Positions 46,303 to 59,000 of a stretch of 64,000 nt of DNA are shown here, one piece after another. How positions within the stretch are numbered: the stretch's first letter is position 1; each line of letters begins with the position of its first letter. Both the position numbers and the translations under genes were made by a program. This stretch comes from Aristolochia californica (Eukaryota > Streptophyta > Magnoliopsida > Piperales > Aristolochiaceae): positions 2,480,001-2,544,000 of the forward strand of contig JARWKL010000006.1 of the NCBI GenBank assembly GCA_029961685.1. Direction: 5' to 3'. Under the pieces are notes generated by a model that saw nothing but the letters and a program-made list of their open reading frames with translations, did no database searches and was not told the origin of the DNA.

Positions 46303-49300
46303 CTATATCTTTTCATTTATGACTTCTTCGATGGTAACAAAACGACCCTTCTCGATTGAAAGCTGTGCTGCTACTCCTATAGCTACAGAGAAGAGCCCAT
46401 CCTGCAAGCCAACAGCCGGAGCTTGGTCACCCTTGGCTCTTATGGCAGCCAAGAAGTTGAGGTGCTCCAAGTAGCTTGATCCATGGTGTAGTCCCTCATA
46501 CCTGAAGATGAAGCATGCATTATATTTTTTTGTTTGATAAAGTGAAGAACTTTCATCAAACCAGGATCACAGAAGTGAGAAAAGATAGCTAACTGCAACC
46601 AATTTAAGAGACTCATAAATGTTAGTAGTTCAATTATGGGAGAACTTGTCAATGCCAATTGTGGTCTACAACAGAGAGAGAGAGAGAGAGAGAGAGAGAC
46701 CAATAAAACTCACTTGATTCGTTTATCATCAGCTTTTATGATCTGAATCCCACCTCTCCCACCAGCTCGAGTGCCTACATGCACAATACTCTCTGGAACA
46801 AATGCTTCACCCTGCAAAGAATTTTCTGACATTATAACAGGTTCACAACTAACCCAACTATCACTTTTATCATTCTACCATTCTATTTGTAAATTGAAAC
46901 AGGATAAAAATCCTTTCCTATGTCAAAACTTGTCTAAAGCAATTCAGCATATCGATTACCAAATGGAATGGGTATCAGTAAAATCGATGCCACGGCCAAT
47001 TACCTAATAACCTGGATATGAAAGGAGGTGCCATTGTGAATTTAACCTTGACCTCAGTATGTATAAGTAGTATGAATTCATTCCCATGCAGTATATGGCA
47101 TAATTCAAGAAATGTTAGGTTAAAAGAGGATTTAAGTGTTTCAACCTTTTATAAGTTTTTGCTTAGAAATTTTTTACTAGTTCTGTGTGATTCTTTTATA
47201 ACTTTGTAAAGCGCTGTGTTGACATTCTATCTATTTATTTACTGCTTCTCATTTATCCATGTGTAACCACGTAGATAAACTTTAACATAACATCCCTTAT
47301 CCCTTCCATCTCGAACAAGTAGCGGAACATGATTCAGGTAATAGAACGGGTAATGAATGACCCTTACATGTGTCAACAAAAAACCAAGATAGTAACAATA
47401 AATGAAAACAAAAGAAGAGAGACATAAAGATGTTAGTACGTCAAAAACAATTGACACGGTATGGACTCAAATCTGGATAAACTAGGAACCAAAGCAAATA
47501 CCTCAGAAAGCTGTATCATGGTTTACCTTTCCAATATCACCTACAACTGAAATTTCCTGCTCATTTTTACTGCCTTCAGCAAACATGCAGAGATCAAGCA
47601 TGCCGCGAGAGCCATTATCAAATTCCACAATGACATACGCATTGTCAATGATATCTGGCACCTGTTTCCAGAGTTGGAAGTTAGCAAAGAAGAGAATCAC
47701 AAATTTTAGAAGTCAGTCATATAAAAAAACTGAACTAGATAATTCCTAAGAGGAGTTTCTTCCAATAAATGCAAGCCGAGTCGCCAGATTAAGTGATGAT
47801 GCAAATTGACAGAAGAAATTTCGATTCCCTTGACCAAGAAAAGAAGTGAGAATTGTTAAGGGCTTCAACCCATCCAAAACTCAACCCTGCTTTCTGAAAC
47901 AGTTTGAGAATTAACCCTAGTGTATCCCACCCAGCTATCCTAGCAATACTGAATATAGTATCAACCTTAAATTGAAAACCAGTAGCAATCCGTAAAGCTT
48001 GAACAGGGCCAGGTGTAATTTTTCACCAGGTGATAAATCTTGAGTTTTCATGGCAAACGCAAACATAGAATTCATTGCATGGAGAGGAGGTGCAACTAGC
48101 ATTTGGAATCAAACCAAAGCTCTGGAATGTAATTCAAAGTACTGAGGGCATCAACCTTTCCATCATACACTTCATCCTTGTGATTAACATCAATAGCTCC
48201 AGAAGCCATCACACGCACTGGGTCTGCTGCTGCAAACAACCTCATCAGGTCAAAAAAGTGGCAGCATTTCTCAACCAGTGTCCCACCCGAGTTAGCATTG
48301 AACCTATTCCAGTTGTTCACCTGTAAAAACACTTAGTAAGCTAACCACCCATCAATCATTACCAGAATTCCCTAATGACTTCCTGAGTAATTACCCCAGC
48401 ACCATCACTGTACCTTAACTAAGAAAGGGAACCGATGCTCACGGATTGCCACCATCTTGACCTGGCCAAGTATGCCACTCTTCACTACCTCAATCAACTT
48501 GGCCACAGGAGGCATGTATCTGTACTCAAGCCCCACCTGCACCAGTATCTCAGGCCTCTTCCTCACTGCTTCAATGATCTAAAGATGGCCCCAGGAAACC
48601 CATTGAGAAAATTCAGCACCAGAATGGAGAAAAGACGATGAAAAGAGAGTCATGTTATGGTGTTGTTGTCATACTGAAATGAAAGAAGAATGAGGTAACA
48701 TACAGTTTTGCAGTCCTTCACAGTGGTGCACAGAGGCTTTTCAACGAGTATGTGATGGGGCTTAGGGTGGTTTACAATGTCCATAAGGATTTGAAAGTGA
48801 GTCATATTTGGAGTTGAGACGACCACCACGTCACAGAGCCCGCTATCCAGAAGCTCATCGTGCCTTGAAAAAACCTGTAAATTTTCCAAATTGTCAAGAG
48901 AATGAGCATCAAATGTTTGGAAATTCCATAGTGGAGAAATCTGAAGCTGGGAAGCTTACAGCTTCTGTTATGAGAAAATAGCATGATCCGATTAAAATGC
49001 CTACCAGAATCAAACGTATTAGACTCAAGCCGCCGTCGACCCAATCAGGAGGCCGGGTGAACCGGTTCATCTACCAAAACCATACCTCGAGACCATGGTT
49101 TTTCGAGTTAGATCAAGCGAGTCAGACCCAGACTCATGAGGATGGCTGAACTTGACAGACAAGGGACTCGCCCGTCGTAGAAGGGTCGAGTTTTGAGCCT
49201 CGCTGATCTCTCTCACCTATCCTATGCAACTAGGTTGGACACGTGTGAATTAAATTCCAAACCCGATGTTCATCCCTTCGACTACAGGTGGCACTAAATT

Positions 49301-50407
49301 CATCATAATATTTATTTTTATTTATTTATTTTATTATTTTTTTTAATTTTAAATATAAGTTAGGGCTCGAACCTCAAACTCGATTAAAATTTTTGGACTC
49401 GAGCTCGATTCTAATTCCAAGTTCTAGGCTAAATTCAAGTTTGAAGTATTCAGATCAAGCTAAGTTCGAACATATACCGATTCAAGTTTGGGTCGGTTCG
49501 ATGTCACCCCTACTTGCAACCTTATTATTGTCATATTTCCCCATTGGAAGGGTTGATTCGGGGAAATTTGTTCTTAATTAGAAACTTGAAAAATTGATAC
49601 ATATCGAATTTCAGAGTGACCGAAAATATGGTCTCTTGTATTTAGTAATAATTTATAATTTAGTAATAATAAAATTTACTAATTAAAATAGACAATAAGA
49701 TTATAATTTTTTTAAAAATAATAATATTTTTATGTTTGAAAATATGCCATCTTGTATTTTTTATATTTGTTTTATCATAGTTTGGTGGGATTTAAAAATT
49801 ACCGAGCTTCAACACACTCACTCATACGTGTCCGTAATCATGCCACGCTATGTGTACGTAGGCATGAGCCATATTTCTAGCGTCAGAAGTCGGGAGAAAC
49901 TCGCATCGGATTCCCGAGAAAAAGGCCTCCGAGTTACGAGTTACGACGGCGGATTGGTGAAACCCGGGTAAACCCAATCACTGGAAAGCTCGATAGACTA
50001 GCCTTTTGAGTTACCAGAGAGGCCACCCGGCCCCACGACGACCCAATCTGGACCGTGCTTTTTCCCACCTCATCACTCCCATTGACTTACCGATTCCTGC
50101 ACAGAATAACTCTCTCTTTCTAACATGCGCCGTATGTTGCCTACCTTAAGGGAAAAAAGTCTCCAACACTCGCGGCGCACGATAGACGGTCGCCGGAGGA
50201 GGAAGTGAAGAGAGGTGGAAGGGAGCGCACCTGGATCGGCCAGTCGAAGGTGGCGGCGAGATCGAGTGCCTGCTGTTGGGAAGGCGGGTGGGAATCGGCC
50301 GCGCAGGTGACGGAGACGCCATGGCTTCGGAGGTGGGCCAGATTCATGATGTGCTCCCTCCCCATCATTCCCACTCCCACGATCCCGTACCTCACCGCAC
50401 CCTCCAT
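46303..50407 (-). CDS. GFO/IDH/MocA-family NAD(P)-dependent oxidoreductase
   Basis: Seven exons on the minus strand: 50407-50231, 48874-48704, 48578-48414, 48320-48156, 47661-47527, 46811-46714 and 46501-46303. They give 369 residues with all phases consistent. The N-terminal Rossmann fold shows GIVGVGMMGREH (residues 8-19, GxGxxG). The family EKPL motif is in ILVEKPLCTT. The C-terminal half has GLEYRYMPPVAKL, GTLVEKCCHFFDLMRLF and CMFAEGSKNEQEIS, and ends GRFVTIEEV. The plant member has no assigned substrate that I know; the fold suggests a sugar or inositol-type dehydrogenase, probably cytosolic. Intron 1 (1.36 kb) contains a transposon fragment. It resembles AT4G17370 by memory. Confidence 0.93.
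46672..46699. repeat. (GA)n microsatellite in an oxidoreductase intron
   Basis: About 13 GA units in the last intron, 15 bp from the exon ending at 46714. Confidence 0.85.
49275..49512. mobile_element. Decayed hAT-type fragment in oxidoreductase intron 1
   Basis: The right end GTCACCCCTAC (49503-49513) resembles the right terminus of the element at 22593-24979. The neighbouring sequence is full of CTCGA and TTCGAG phrases, as in that element's subterminal regions (for example GACTCGAGCTCGATT). The left end is unclear, perhaps near CAGGTGGCACT at 49286. Confidence 0.5.
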
Positions 50408-53400
50408 CCTTGCTTCTGCTTCTCTTTCCTCTGCTTGCTGACTCGCTATTGAGTGGTGCTGTCGCAGACTGCTACCGATCGTTTTGTATTTGTATCTTTC
50501 TATCATATGCGCCCAATTTATCCATTCTTCTACAATTACGATCAGACCCATCTCAGAAATGGGATCTGAATATCAGATTGAAAGTTATTTTCTGTAAAAA
50601 TGGGTTCAGAATCGAGTAAATCTCGTTCATCCTTTCGTAGCAGTAGTGCTCTACCATATGCGCACAATTTACCTGTTTTCTCAATACTTACAATCAGACC
50701 CGTCTCAGAAATGGGTTCAGTTTTTCAATAAGCTGGTATTAGAGATTGAAATGGTAGAGATCATGTTGCGCAATTCACTATTTTTCACTTTTCAGAAGCT
50801 GTTTTCATCTCTGTTAACGCGTTTAATGGTAGGTGGAAGATCCATCGATCACTGAATCCTTACACAGCCAGAAAAGGGAAAAGAAACAAAAGGGGAGGAC
50901 AGTGATGAATTTGATCATCTTCATGAATTGCAGTCCACCGAACGGCACCATAACTAATCAAAACGCATGCCTCCTTGAGCTGCTTTCCACGTCAAGCAAA
51001 GGAAAAATTGACTCTGGGATACATTAGTGTCAAAGGCGAAAAAAGGAGGAGAACAAAATCATCTTTTATCATTCCCATGTCGACCAGCCATGGACAAGAC
51101 CTCAGGCCAAAAGCAACTTCGCCTTCCGAAACCAGAATCACGAGGGGTTTTGTCATTTCGATTTTTTGCTTAAAATGTGGGTGATTTGCTTCAATGGTGG
51201 ATTTCATACGTGGGGCTTTGGCTTTGCTTCCGAATGCAGGATGCATGGAGAGGGGGAGGAAGATGATGATTTTGCGGAAAAGCTTTAATGTCTATTCCTT
51301 ACTTTCTCGTGTTCTTCTTGGATTTGTAATTTAAACGAAGCTAATGATGAGTTAGGAAGAAGAAAAACGGCCTCTCTTGCTTTTTCATTTCTTTCTTAGG
51401 TGATTCATATCTTCAAATATCTCTCTTTCCTTATCCTTTCTTTTAACTTTTGTGTGACAAATCCTTCTGTGAAAGATCATGATTTCACGAAAACTTCAGT
51501 CCTGGACAGCCTTGATTCCATTTCACGCTGTGAAGGGAGCTTAAAAAAACTCAAATTTGTCTTAAATCTTAAACTAAATGAAATTGTTTATAGGATTACC
51601 CTCTGCAATCATGAACTGACTGTGGGTGAATCGAGTGGATTAAGACGTACTACCAAGAATTAGAAGTTAAGCATCCACTTCCTTTTAATGGATTCCTCCC
51701 AACGTGACTCCTTTGGAGTGTTTTATTAACAATTACAGAGATTTTACTCAATCCTAAAAAAAACTTGGGTGTGGAGTGTTGCCATCACCTTTCTAAGTTT
51801 CTTCAATCAATCATATCGATCAGTAGGAGATCGAGTAAAGTTATGAGCATTATCTAGTATTAATCCTAATTATCTCCTAATATAGAAAGAAAGATTTGTG
51901 TCTCTTATGATTATATCGGATTTTGGCTACTTGACATGATATATGAAATGATATGCCCACCATAGATGGAATTGGGAAGCTCTGTTAGTGTTCCTAATTG
52001 AAAATTTATATCCCAGGAAAAACTAGAAACTGATACACATTTCCAAGAAATTTTCACATAAAATTCCATTTGAACTTGTTAGTGTCTTGAGTTGAAAGTA
52101 TTTCAACATCAATTGTCAAATACTTATTAAAAAAATTTTCATATGATTTTCTGACCCATCTTGCTTGGAAAATGTTACTAAATTCTAGATAGAAAAATGT
52201 TTTTAGGAAACATGATGTACTAATGGTTCTTAAAAACTTATTTCTACTATAAATGTCTTTCCAGTGTTTTGTAGAAAAAACAGTAACAAGGCTAAAACAG
52301 ATAAATGGGCGATTAAGAGGATCATGTAACATCCAATTCGCCTCTTTCGATTATGTAAAAAGTAATATGCATTGGGATGCAAATAAGCATATAAACTTTA
52401 AAGTTGGATAAGAAAGAGATCAACTTTAGTTCACTTGTACTTAACATAGTAAAGTTTTTTACTTGTACATCGTGTCAACCTTTTTATTATTATTATTTTT
52501 AGTAAAATAATTTTATATTTTCTTATTTATTATAAATAATTAATTGAAGTAAAACCCATTAAAACCATGCTTTTTCAACTTGTCTAGTCATTGTATATTC
52601 CTAAGATAATTCACTAACATTCACTTTTGTCCCCTTTCTCCTGCTATATCCTCCTTGTCTCTTCCACAGTGACATACGACCAAAAAGCAAAAGACCATCA
52701 TGCCTACAGTCTCATTCTCAGGCCTCATTAATCCCCAAATCTTCCCCTTCTTCACATACTCCCAAAGCCAAAATCACCAAGAAACAAAACGGGACGCTCT
52801 CACATGCCCCCCTTCAATTCCCTAATTATTCGGTTCTCCACTTACTGCCAACGCGCGTGACGTGATCCCAGAAATTTTTTACGTGGAAAGCGGAAGCGCC
52901 CCCCCCTGTAATGATTTCGTCAAAGCCCTTGGGCCTTCACCTGGCGGGGCTCCTCTCTTTGGAAAGGTCAAAATCCTACCCCTATCGACGGCCCGCGTAG
53001 GACTTTTCAACTCTACAATTATCCCTTAGTGGGCCCGGATATCGCAGTATCTTATTACCTCACATTATTACCGTTATGCCCTTGGATTATATATAAAGGC
53101 GAACGGGAAACAAGGGTGGTGGCATTCGGCCGTTCACCGTTCACCGTTCACCGTTCAGGACATGATGCAAGCGTGGCGCGATGGTCACGCGGATGGTGGG
53201 GTCGAGCAGGACGTTAAGCGTGCGAGGAAATCGCACACGTGCTATGTGAATGTTAAAGCGGCAAAGGAGGCAGGAGTGATGGCGGGTTGCAGGTTGATGG
53301 GGATGAAGGAGACAAACCCCCGGTCCCACCTATCGCAGTTAAAGATAAAGGAGTGTGACCAAAGCTGCCCTTCCGCAATCATAACCTCTTACGACTTTTT

Positions 53401-53915
53401 ACTCTTTTTGGGCCCCACCTCCAACCGTACCTCCACGCGCTACGTTACGTATGCTTCTGTATTCTCGTTTTTCTTCGTCTCGGTTTCCTTGTTTTTTCAG
53501 TTAAAGATGGCTCAGGTCGGGGGACGAAAATGACGCTGCGGTCACTCTTCACGTATTTACCTACATGCCACTCATGATCGTAGGGAAATGAACTTACGTC
53601 AACTCCCGGATCACATATCGTATGTGATCGGACGGGGTGAGATATAGCCGTGTCGGATTTCAATACAGAGGCGGGAAGTGAGTTACAAAATTGGAAAAGA
53701 GGGGAAAGAGGAGAGTGGGATTCAGAAGGGGTTGAAGGGATTTAAGGAAAAACCAGAAACAAAAAAGAAATTACAGAGAAAACGGAAAGAGGGGAAGAAA
53801 AAGAAAAAGGAAAGAAAGAGAAAGAGAAAGAGAAAGCGAGACAGTACTCATGAGGTATATAGTAGTTGTGGAAGCGCAATTCCGCTTCCTTACTGAAATC
53901 GATCCTCTCTGCAAT
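50408..53915. other. Intergenic and PXY upstream region
   Basis: 50410-51980 has no recognised gene. At 51990-52290 there is a diverged relative of the hAT-interior duplicate (CAACATCAATTGTCAAATAC..., TTCTGACCCATCTTG). 52850-53160 is GC-richer, with a TATA-like TTATATATAAAGG at 53086-53098. Downstream is a 123-codon open frame at 53162-53533 that I do not recognise and do not call a gene. A purine-rich AAGAGAAAG tract spans 53790-53845. Confidence 0.4.
53129..53157. repeat. Heptamer repeat, four copies
   Basis: CCGTTCA is repeated four times head to tail just after the TATA-like box at 53086. It may be a slipped repeat or a cluster of protein-binding sites. Confidence 0.85.
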
Positions 53916-53919
53916 CATC

Positions 53920-54051
53920 ATGAAAAACCCTCTGCCTCCACCACTACCGAAAAGCAGCAATCAAATTCTATCCCTTGCTTTCCTTAAATCGACCTTCGGA
54001 AACTTCATTCCCTTACAGCAAACCAGTACTGCTACGGCCACTCTACCATGA
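53920..54051 (+). promoter_or_regulatory. Upstream ORF overlapping the PXY-like start codon
   Basis: An ATG-initiated frame of 43 codons begins MKNPLPPPLPKSSNQ. Its stop codon TGA (54049-54051) overlaps the receptor kinase start codon (54048-54050) as ATGA. A TATA-like GGTATATAG at 53854-53862 lies about 60 bp upstream, so this frame is likely in the mRNA leader. It could limit or couple translation of the kinase. Conservation is unknown. Confidence 0.45.
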
Positions 54052-57000
54052 AACCCACCCTCTTCTCCTTCTCCTTCTCCTTCTCCTTCTTCTTCTACTT
54101 CTTCTTCTTCTTCTTCCCTGTTTTTGTCTCCTTGTTTCAAACTTCTAGTTTGCTTCTCTCGTCGGGTCTGCCTCTACCGCTCCACTCTTTGATCTCTTTG
54201 AAGAACTCTGTTAATGACCCTTTCTCCTCTCTCCATGACTGGAACTACAACGTCCCTGAGCCGGGTGCGGACAGACCTGGGTGGTGCGCCTGGACTGGAG
54301 TCACCTGCGACCCTCACACGTTCGAGATTGTATCGCTTGACCTCTCTGGTAAGAACCTCTCCGGCGTCATTCCGCCGGAGATACGGCTTCTTTCCTGGGT
54401 ACACCATCTTAATCTCAGCAGCAATACCTTCGAGGGACCGCTGCAGCCCGCCATTTTCGACCTCCCGAATCTTGAAACGATCGACATCAGCCGCAACAAT
54501 TTCAACGGGAGCTTTCCTCCCGGTATCTACAGGCTTCGCCAGCTGACGCTCTTCTACGCGTACAGCAACAACTTCACGGGCCCATTGCCGCGCAGCATCG
54601 CCAAGCTCCACTACTTGGAGGAGCTCAATCTCGGAGGCAGCTTTTTCGACGGGACTATACCAGCGAGCTACGGTGGTTTGCAGAAGCTCCGTTACCTCCA
54701 TTTGGCTGGGAATCTGCTCAGCGGAAGGCTGCCACCGGAGCTGGGAGAGCTGAGCCGACTCGAGCATCTGGAAATCGGGTATAACAGATTCGACGGTAGA
54801 ATTCCTCCGGAATTCGGACTCTTACGTAACTTGACTTACCTCGACATCGCCGCTGCTGATGTGTCCGGTCCGCTTCCGAGTCAACTCGGAAACTTAACCC
54901 GTCTCGAGTCCTTGTTTCTATTCAGTAACCGGTTTACAGGAGCTATACCCGACAGCTTTTCCGACCTCGGCGCCCTGATAGTGTTGGATATCTCCGATAA
55001 CCGGCTTTCGGGTTCTATACCGACTCGTTTCTCCGCTTTGAAAGAGCTGACTCGGCTGAGTCTCATGCAAAACAATCTCACTGGACCCATCCCGGAGGGC
55101 CTCGGTGAGCTCCCCAACCTCGAGATGCTGCTGCTTTGGAACAATTCTTTGACGGGGAGCCTCCCGCCGAAACTCGGTTCCAATGGCAGACTCCGGCGGA
55201 TCGATGTCTCCTCGAACTCGCTCTCGGGTCCGATTCCGCCGACCGTCTGCTTCGGGAGCAGTCTCTCGGGGCTGCTGTTGTTCTCCAACCGATTCGACTC
55301 GGAGCTCCCGAAAACGCTCACCAACTGTACTTCTCTTGCGAGGTTCCGGATCCAAGATAACAGATTCAGCGGCCCAATTCCATCTGGTTTCGGGTTCTTG
55401 CAGAACTTGACCTTCATGGACCTCAGTCGGAACAACTTATCCGGCGAGATTCCGGCTGATCTTGGGTTGGCTCCGAAGTTGTCTTATCTGAATGTTTCCC
55501 AGAATCCCCTCGGAAGCGCATTGCCCAAAAATATATGGAGTGCGCCGAGTCTTCAGATTTTCTCTGCGAGATTTAGCAGATTGAAAGGTACGATACCCGA
55601 CTTCATTGGGTGCCGGAGCTTGTACAACATCGAGTTGGACGGTAATTCCCTAACCGGCGGCATTCCTTGGGATATTGGTCATTGTCAGAGGCTTCTAAGC
55701 TTAAAAATCAGCAATAACGAGCTTACTGGGATAATTCCATGGGAATTATCGGGTCTTCCTTACATCACGGACCTCGACCTCTCGCACAATTTTCTCACTG
55801 GTACGATTCCCTCTGCTTTCGACAATTGCAGCAATTTGGAGAATTTTAATGTTTCATACAACCTCCTGTCCGGGCCGATTCCCTCTTCCGGAACTATTTT
55901 CCCCAATCTCCATCCCTCGGCTTTTTCTGGGAACGCGAAGCTCTGCGGTGCTATGCTGAGGAAACCATGCTTGTCAGAAGCCAGCGAGAATGAAACCAGA
56001 ATCCCGCCGCAAGCCAAGAAATCCGCCGGCGCGATCGTTTGGATAATGGCTGGAGCTCTCGGAGTGGGGCTTTTCCTCGTTATCGCCGGCAGCCGCTGTT
56101 TCCATGCAAGGTATGGGAGGCCATTCCGAGAGGAAACACAGTCGGGGCCTTGGAAATTGACGGCGTTCCAGCGGCTGAACTTTTCCGCGGAGGACGTTCT
56201 CGAGTGTCTTTCCATGAGCGACAAGATCATCGGCATGGGTTCGACGGGTACCGTTTACAGGGCCGAGATGCCCGGCGGAGAGGTCATCGCTGTGAAGAAG
56301 CTGTGGGGGAAGCACAAAGAGACGGTGCGGCGAAGGCGAGGGGTGCTGGCGGAGGTGGACGTGTTGGGGAACGTGAGGCACCGGAATATAGTGCGGCTGT
56401 TGGGCTGCTGCAGCAACACTGACTGTACTATGTTACTGTACGAGTACATGCCAAACGGAAGCCTGGACGATCTTCTGCACAGGAAAAATAAAGGGGAGAA
56501 TCTTGTAGCCGACTGGGTGACGCGATACAAGATTGCGCTGGGCGTAGCACAGGGTATCTGCTACCTGCACCATGACTGCGATCCCGTCATCGTCCACCGA
56601 GACTTGAAGCCTAGTAATATACTACTCGACGCCGAGATGGAGGCGAGAGTCGCCGACTTCGGGGTGGCTAAGCTCATTCAGACCGACGAGTCCATGTCCG
56701 TTATCGCCGGCTCCTATGGCTACATTGCCCCCGGTAATTTTCTCCCTCTTTCTCTCTCTACTGTTAGACTCTCCAGGTTAACCAAAGCCCAACTGTCGTA
56801 GTAGTCCCTCCCCTGTTCGTGTCCCCTTACCCTCTGAAACGGAACTAGTCCGCATTTCCTTTTTCTTGCACTGGGAGTAGGAACCGACGCCGCCACCCGC
56901 TGTTCACCGAAGCCCCTAAAATGTTCGAGTAAATTCCTCTGATGCGGATGCTATGCTATGAACAATTGTTTCTTCAATTTATGGTTTTGTTGCTTATATG

Positions 57001-57451
57001 TCTGCACCGTGAGCTAACACAAAGGAACTTGTGAACAGAATATGCTTACACTCTGCAAGTGGACGAGAAGAGCGACATTTACAGCTTCGGCGTTGTATTA
57101 ATGGAAATCCTCAGTGGTAAGAGATCAGTGGACGCCGAGTTTGGAGACGGGAACAGCATTGTGGACTGGGTTCGATCCAAGATCAAGAGTAAAGAAGGGG
57201 TGACTGAGGTTCTTGACAAGAACGCAGGGGCGTCTTGTGGGTCGGTGAGGGAGGAGATGATGCTGGTGTTAAGAGTGGCATTGCTCTGTACCAGCAGAAA
57301 CCCTGCTGACAGACCCTCAATGAGGGACGTTGTTTCTATGTTGCAGGAAGCCATGCCCAAGAGGAAACTGCAAGGAGGAACCATTTGTGGAGGCGGTGCT
57401 CTTAGTGGTGGCGCTGGTTCATTGCCTCCGAAGCCACCTACAGATTGCTAA
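54048..57451 (+). CDS. PXY: PXY/TDR-like LRR receptor kinase
   Basis: Two exons, 54048-56733 and 57039-57451, encode 1,032 residues. A Phe/Ser-rich signal peptide (about 1-35) is followed by an LRR cap with WCAWTGVTC (Cys80, Cys87), about 20-22 leucine-rich repeats (to about 640), a membrane helix (AIVWIMAGALGVGLFLVIAG, about 660-680) and a kinase domain. Kinase motifs are complete: GMGSTGTVY (about 728), Lys in AVKKLW, HRDLKPSN (about 850), DFGVAKL (about 870), and APEY formed across the intron. PXY/TDR binds the CLE41/44 (TDIF) peptide to maintain vascular cambium. Close phrases are LTAFQRLNF, LAEVDVLGNVRHRNIVRLLG and TLQV-EKSDIYS. The close relatives PXL1/PXL2 are the alternative. An internal intron in the APE motif is a family feature. 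Confidence 0.93.
54056..54118 (+). repeat. TTC/CTT microsatellite coding the signal peptide
   Basis: Imperfect TCC-TTC and TTC repeats encode Ser-Phe and poly-Phe at residues 5-23 of the receptor kinase. Length changes would stay in frame and alter the hydrophobic core of the signal peptide. Confidence 0.85.
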
Positions 57452-58969
57452 TCTTCTTTTAACTTTTGTATTACTTGTAATGGTTTCCTTTTCTTTTCGT
57501 TTTCACTTTGGGATTGGTATAAAAGAGGGGGATTTTTTATTTTACACTTTCTGTATCTTTTTTTTTTTTGGGTTAAATTTCAGTGGCAATGAACGGTGAA
57601 TGAACTGTTTTTGCTATCTTTTTTTTTTTTATTCGACAAAAACAATGACCTCAGTTTGATCTCTTAGAAACCGTAAACAAAAAGACAAAAAAATCATTTT
57701 TTATATCATTTTATGAACTTCAACCGCATTATTTAATTCTTCTCCTGACATCAGTAGAGCACCAGAGTTCAAGTCATCCCCTTCTCCTTTGAAAATTTGT
57801 AGGCTGGAGGCTTCTCCTTATTTCCTCAGTCAGTCCTCAGTCAGTTCATTCAAGATGGAAGACCTTTATGGGACACTTGGAGCTAATTATTTCTTTTGAG
57901 CTCGATCATCTTTTCATATTTAAGTTGCTCACTTTTTTTTGTTTTTTGCAAAGCCAAACACTTAATAATGTAAAATGCAGGTTGCCTCAAAGAAGAAAAA
58001 CATTGCAGATGAAGCCGGTGTCGTCCTTCAGACCAAACTGAGACAAGTTGCTTTAACACCATGAGGAAGGGGATCTCTGCCACTATGTATAAGTTCCGTC
58101 TAGGTCACCAGATTAAGACCCCATTGCTGATGCTTAATGATAGTGTGACAATTGTTGTTTCCTTTTTGTTGAACAGTGAGAAGTGTGGTCTAACATTCCT
58201 ATGGAAGAAAGAAGGACAACATATTTTTTGAGGTGTGGATTAGTAAAGTTCACTTAATTGATAACATGATCCTTCAATAGTTTGCTTCTCAGTTTTTTTC
58301 TTGGACCATGTAAACTCTCATTTTGATTTGGGTACAACATATTGGCTTTGTTGTTAGCTCCAAAGGCACATCTTGTTCAAACAATAAACGACTAGATGAA
58401 TGACAAATTGGCAAAGTGGTGGGTGTTGGAGGCATCTCCAGTTTAATTCCAAAATGGTCTATTTTGCATGTGAACTTCTCTTAAGAGATTTGTTGTTTTA
58501 TTGCAAATTTCTTTGTTTATGCTTATTGTTCCCGTTTTCAAGATTAAGGACAATTGTGACAACAGGCTAAGGCTAATGCCAATGTTGATGTAAATTGTGA
58601 TTATAGGGAAAGAAAAAAATAAAAAATCATCCCCTTTTACCTGGTTGTTGAAACTAAATTTGGTTGATAGCTTTACTCTAAATGAAACGCATCCGTTTGT
58701 CAATTTGTCAATTGATAAATAGTTAAATAGTTAACAGAAATCTTTAACTAATATAATATATAATTAAATTAATTAGTACATTAATATATTTTAGTTATAC
58801 ATTAAATTAGTTATTCGTGTTGTAATAATGTTTATTTTACCTAATTTAATGTTTAAGTATTATATTTTAATTAAATATACTTTACAAGTTGTTAATTCTC
58901 TTATTTTCTGCGTTTTCCTCATTTGGGGGCATTAACATTGGAAATTGTTTTCCAATGGACATGTACTTG

Positions 58970-58971
<2 letters not shown>
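57452..58971. other. Intergenic, 3' of PXY
   Basis: 3' untranslated region, then unassigned DNA. From about 58700 it becomes A/T-rich, and 58745-58965 recurs as a diverged direct repeat at about 60150-60360. No gene recognised. Confidence 0.4.

Positions 58972-59000
<29 letters not shown>
58972..59000. repeat. Run of 29 C
   Basis: An unbroken homopolymer directly before TAGGGGGGGTTAGTGC. The length is unusual for plant DNA and may be slippage or an assembly artefact. Confidence 0.8.

Noticed and set aside
53162..53533. 123-codon open frame upstream of PXY with a TATA-like box
   Set aside because: No recognisable domain. Composition shifts along the frame (basic, then aromatic) as in chance translation, and there is no supporting splice or homology signal.
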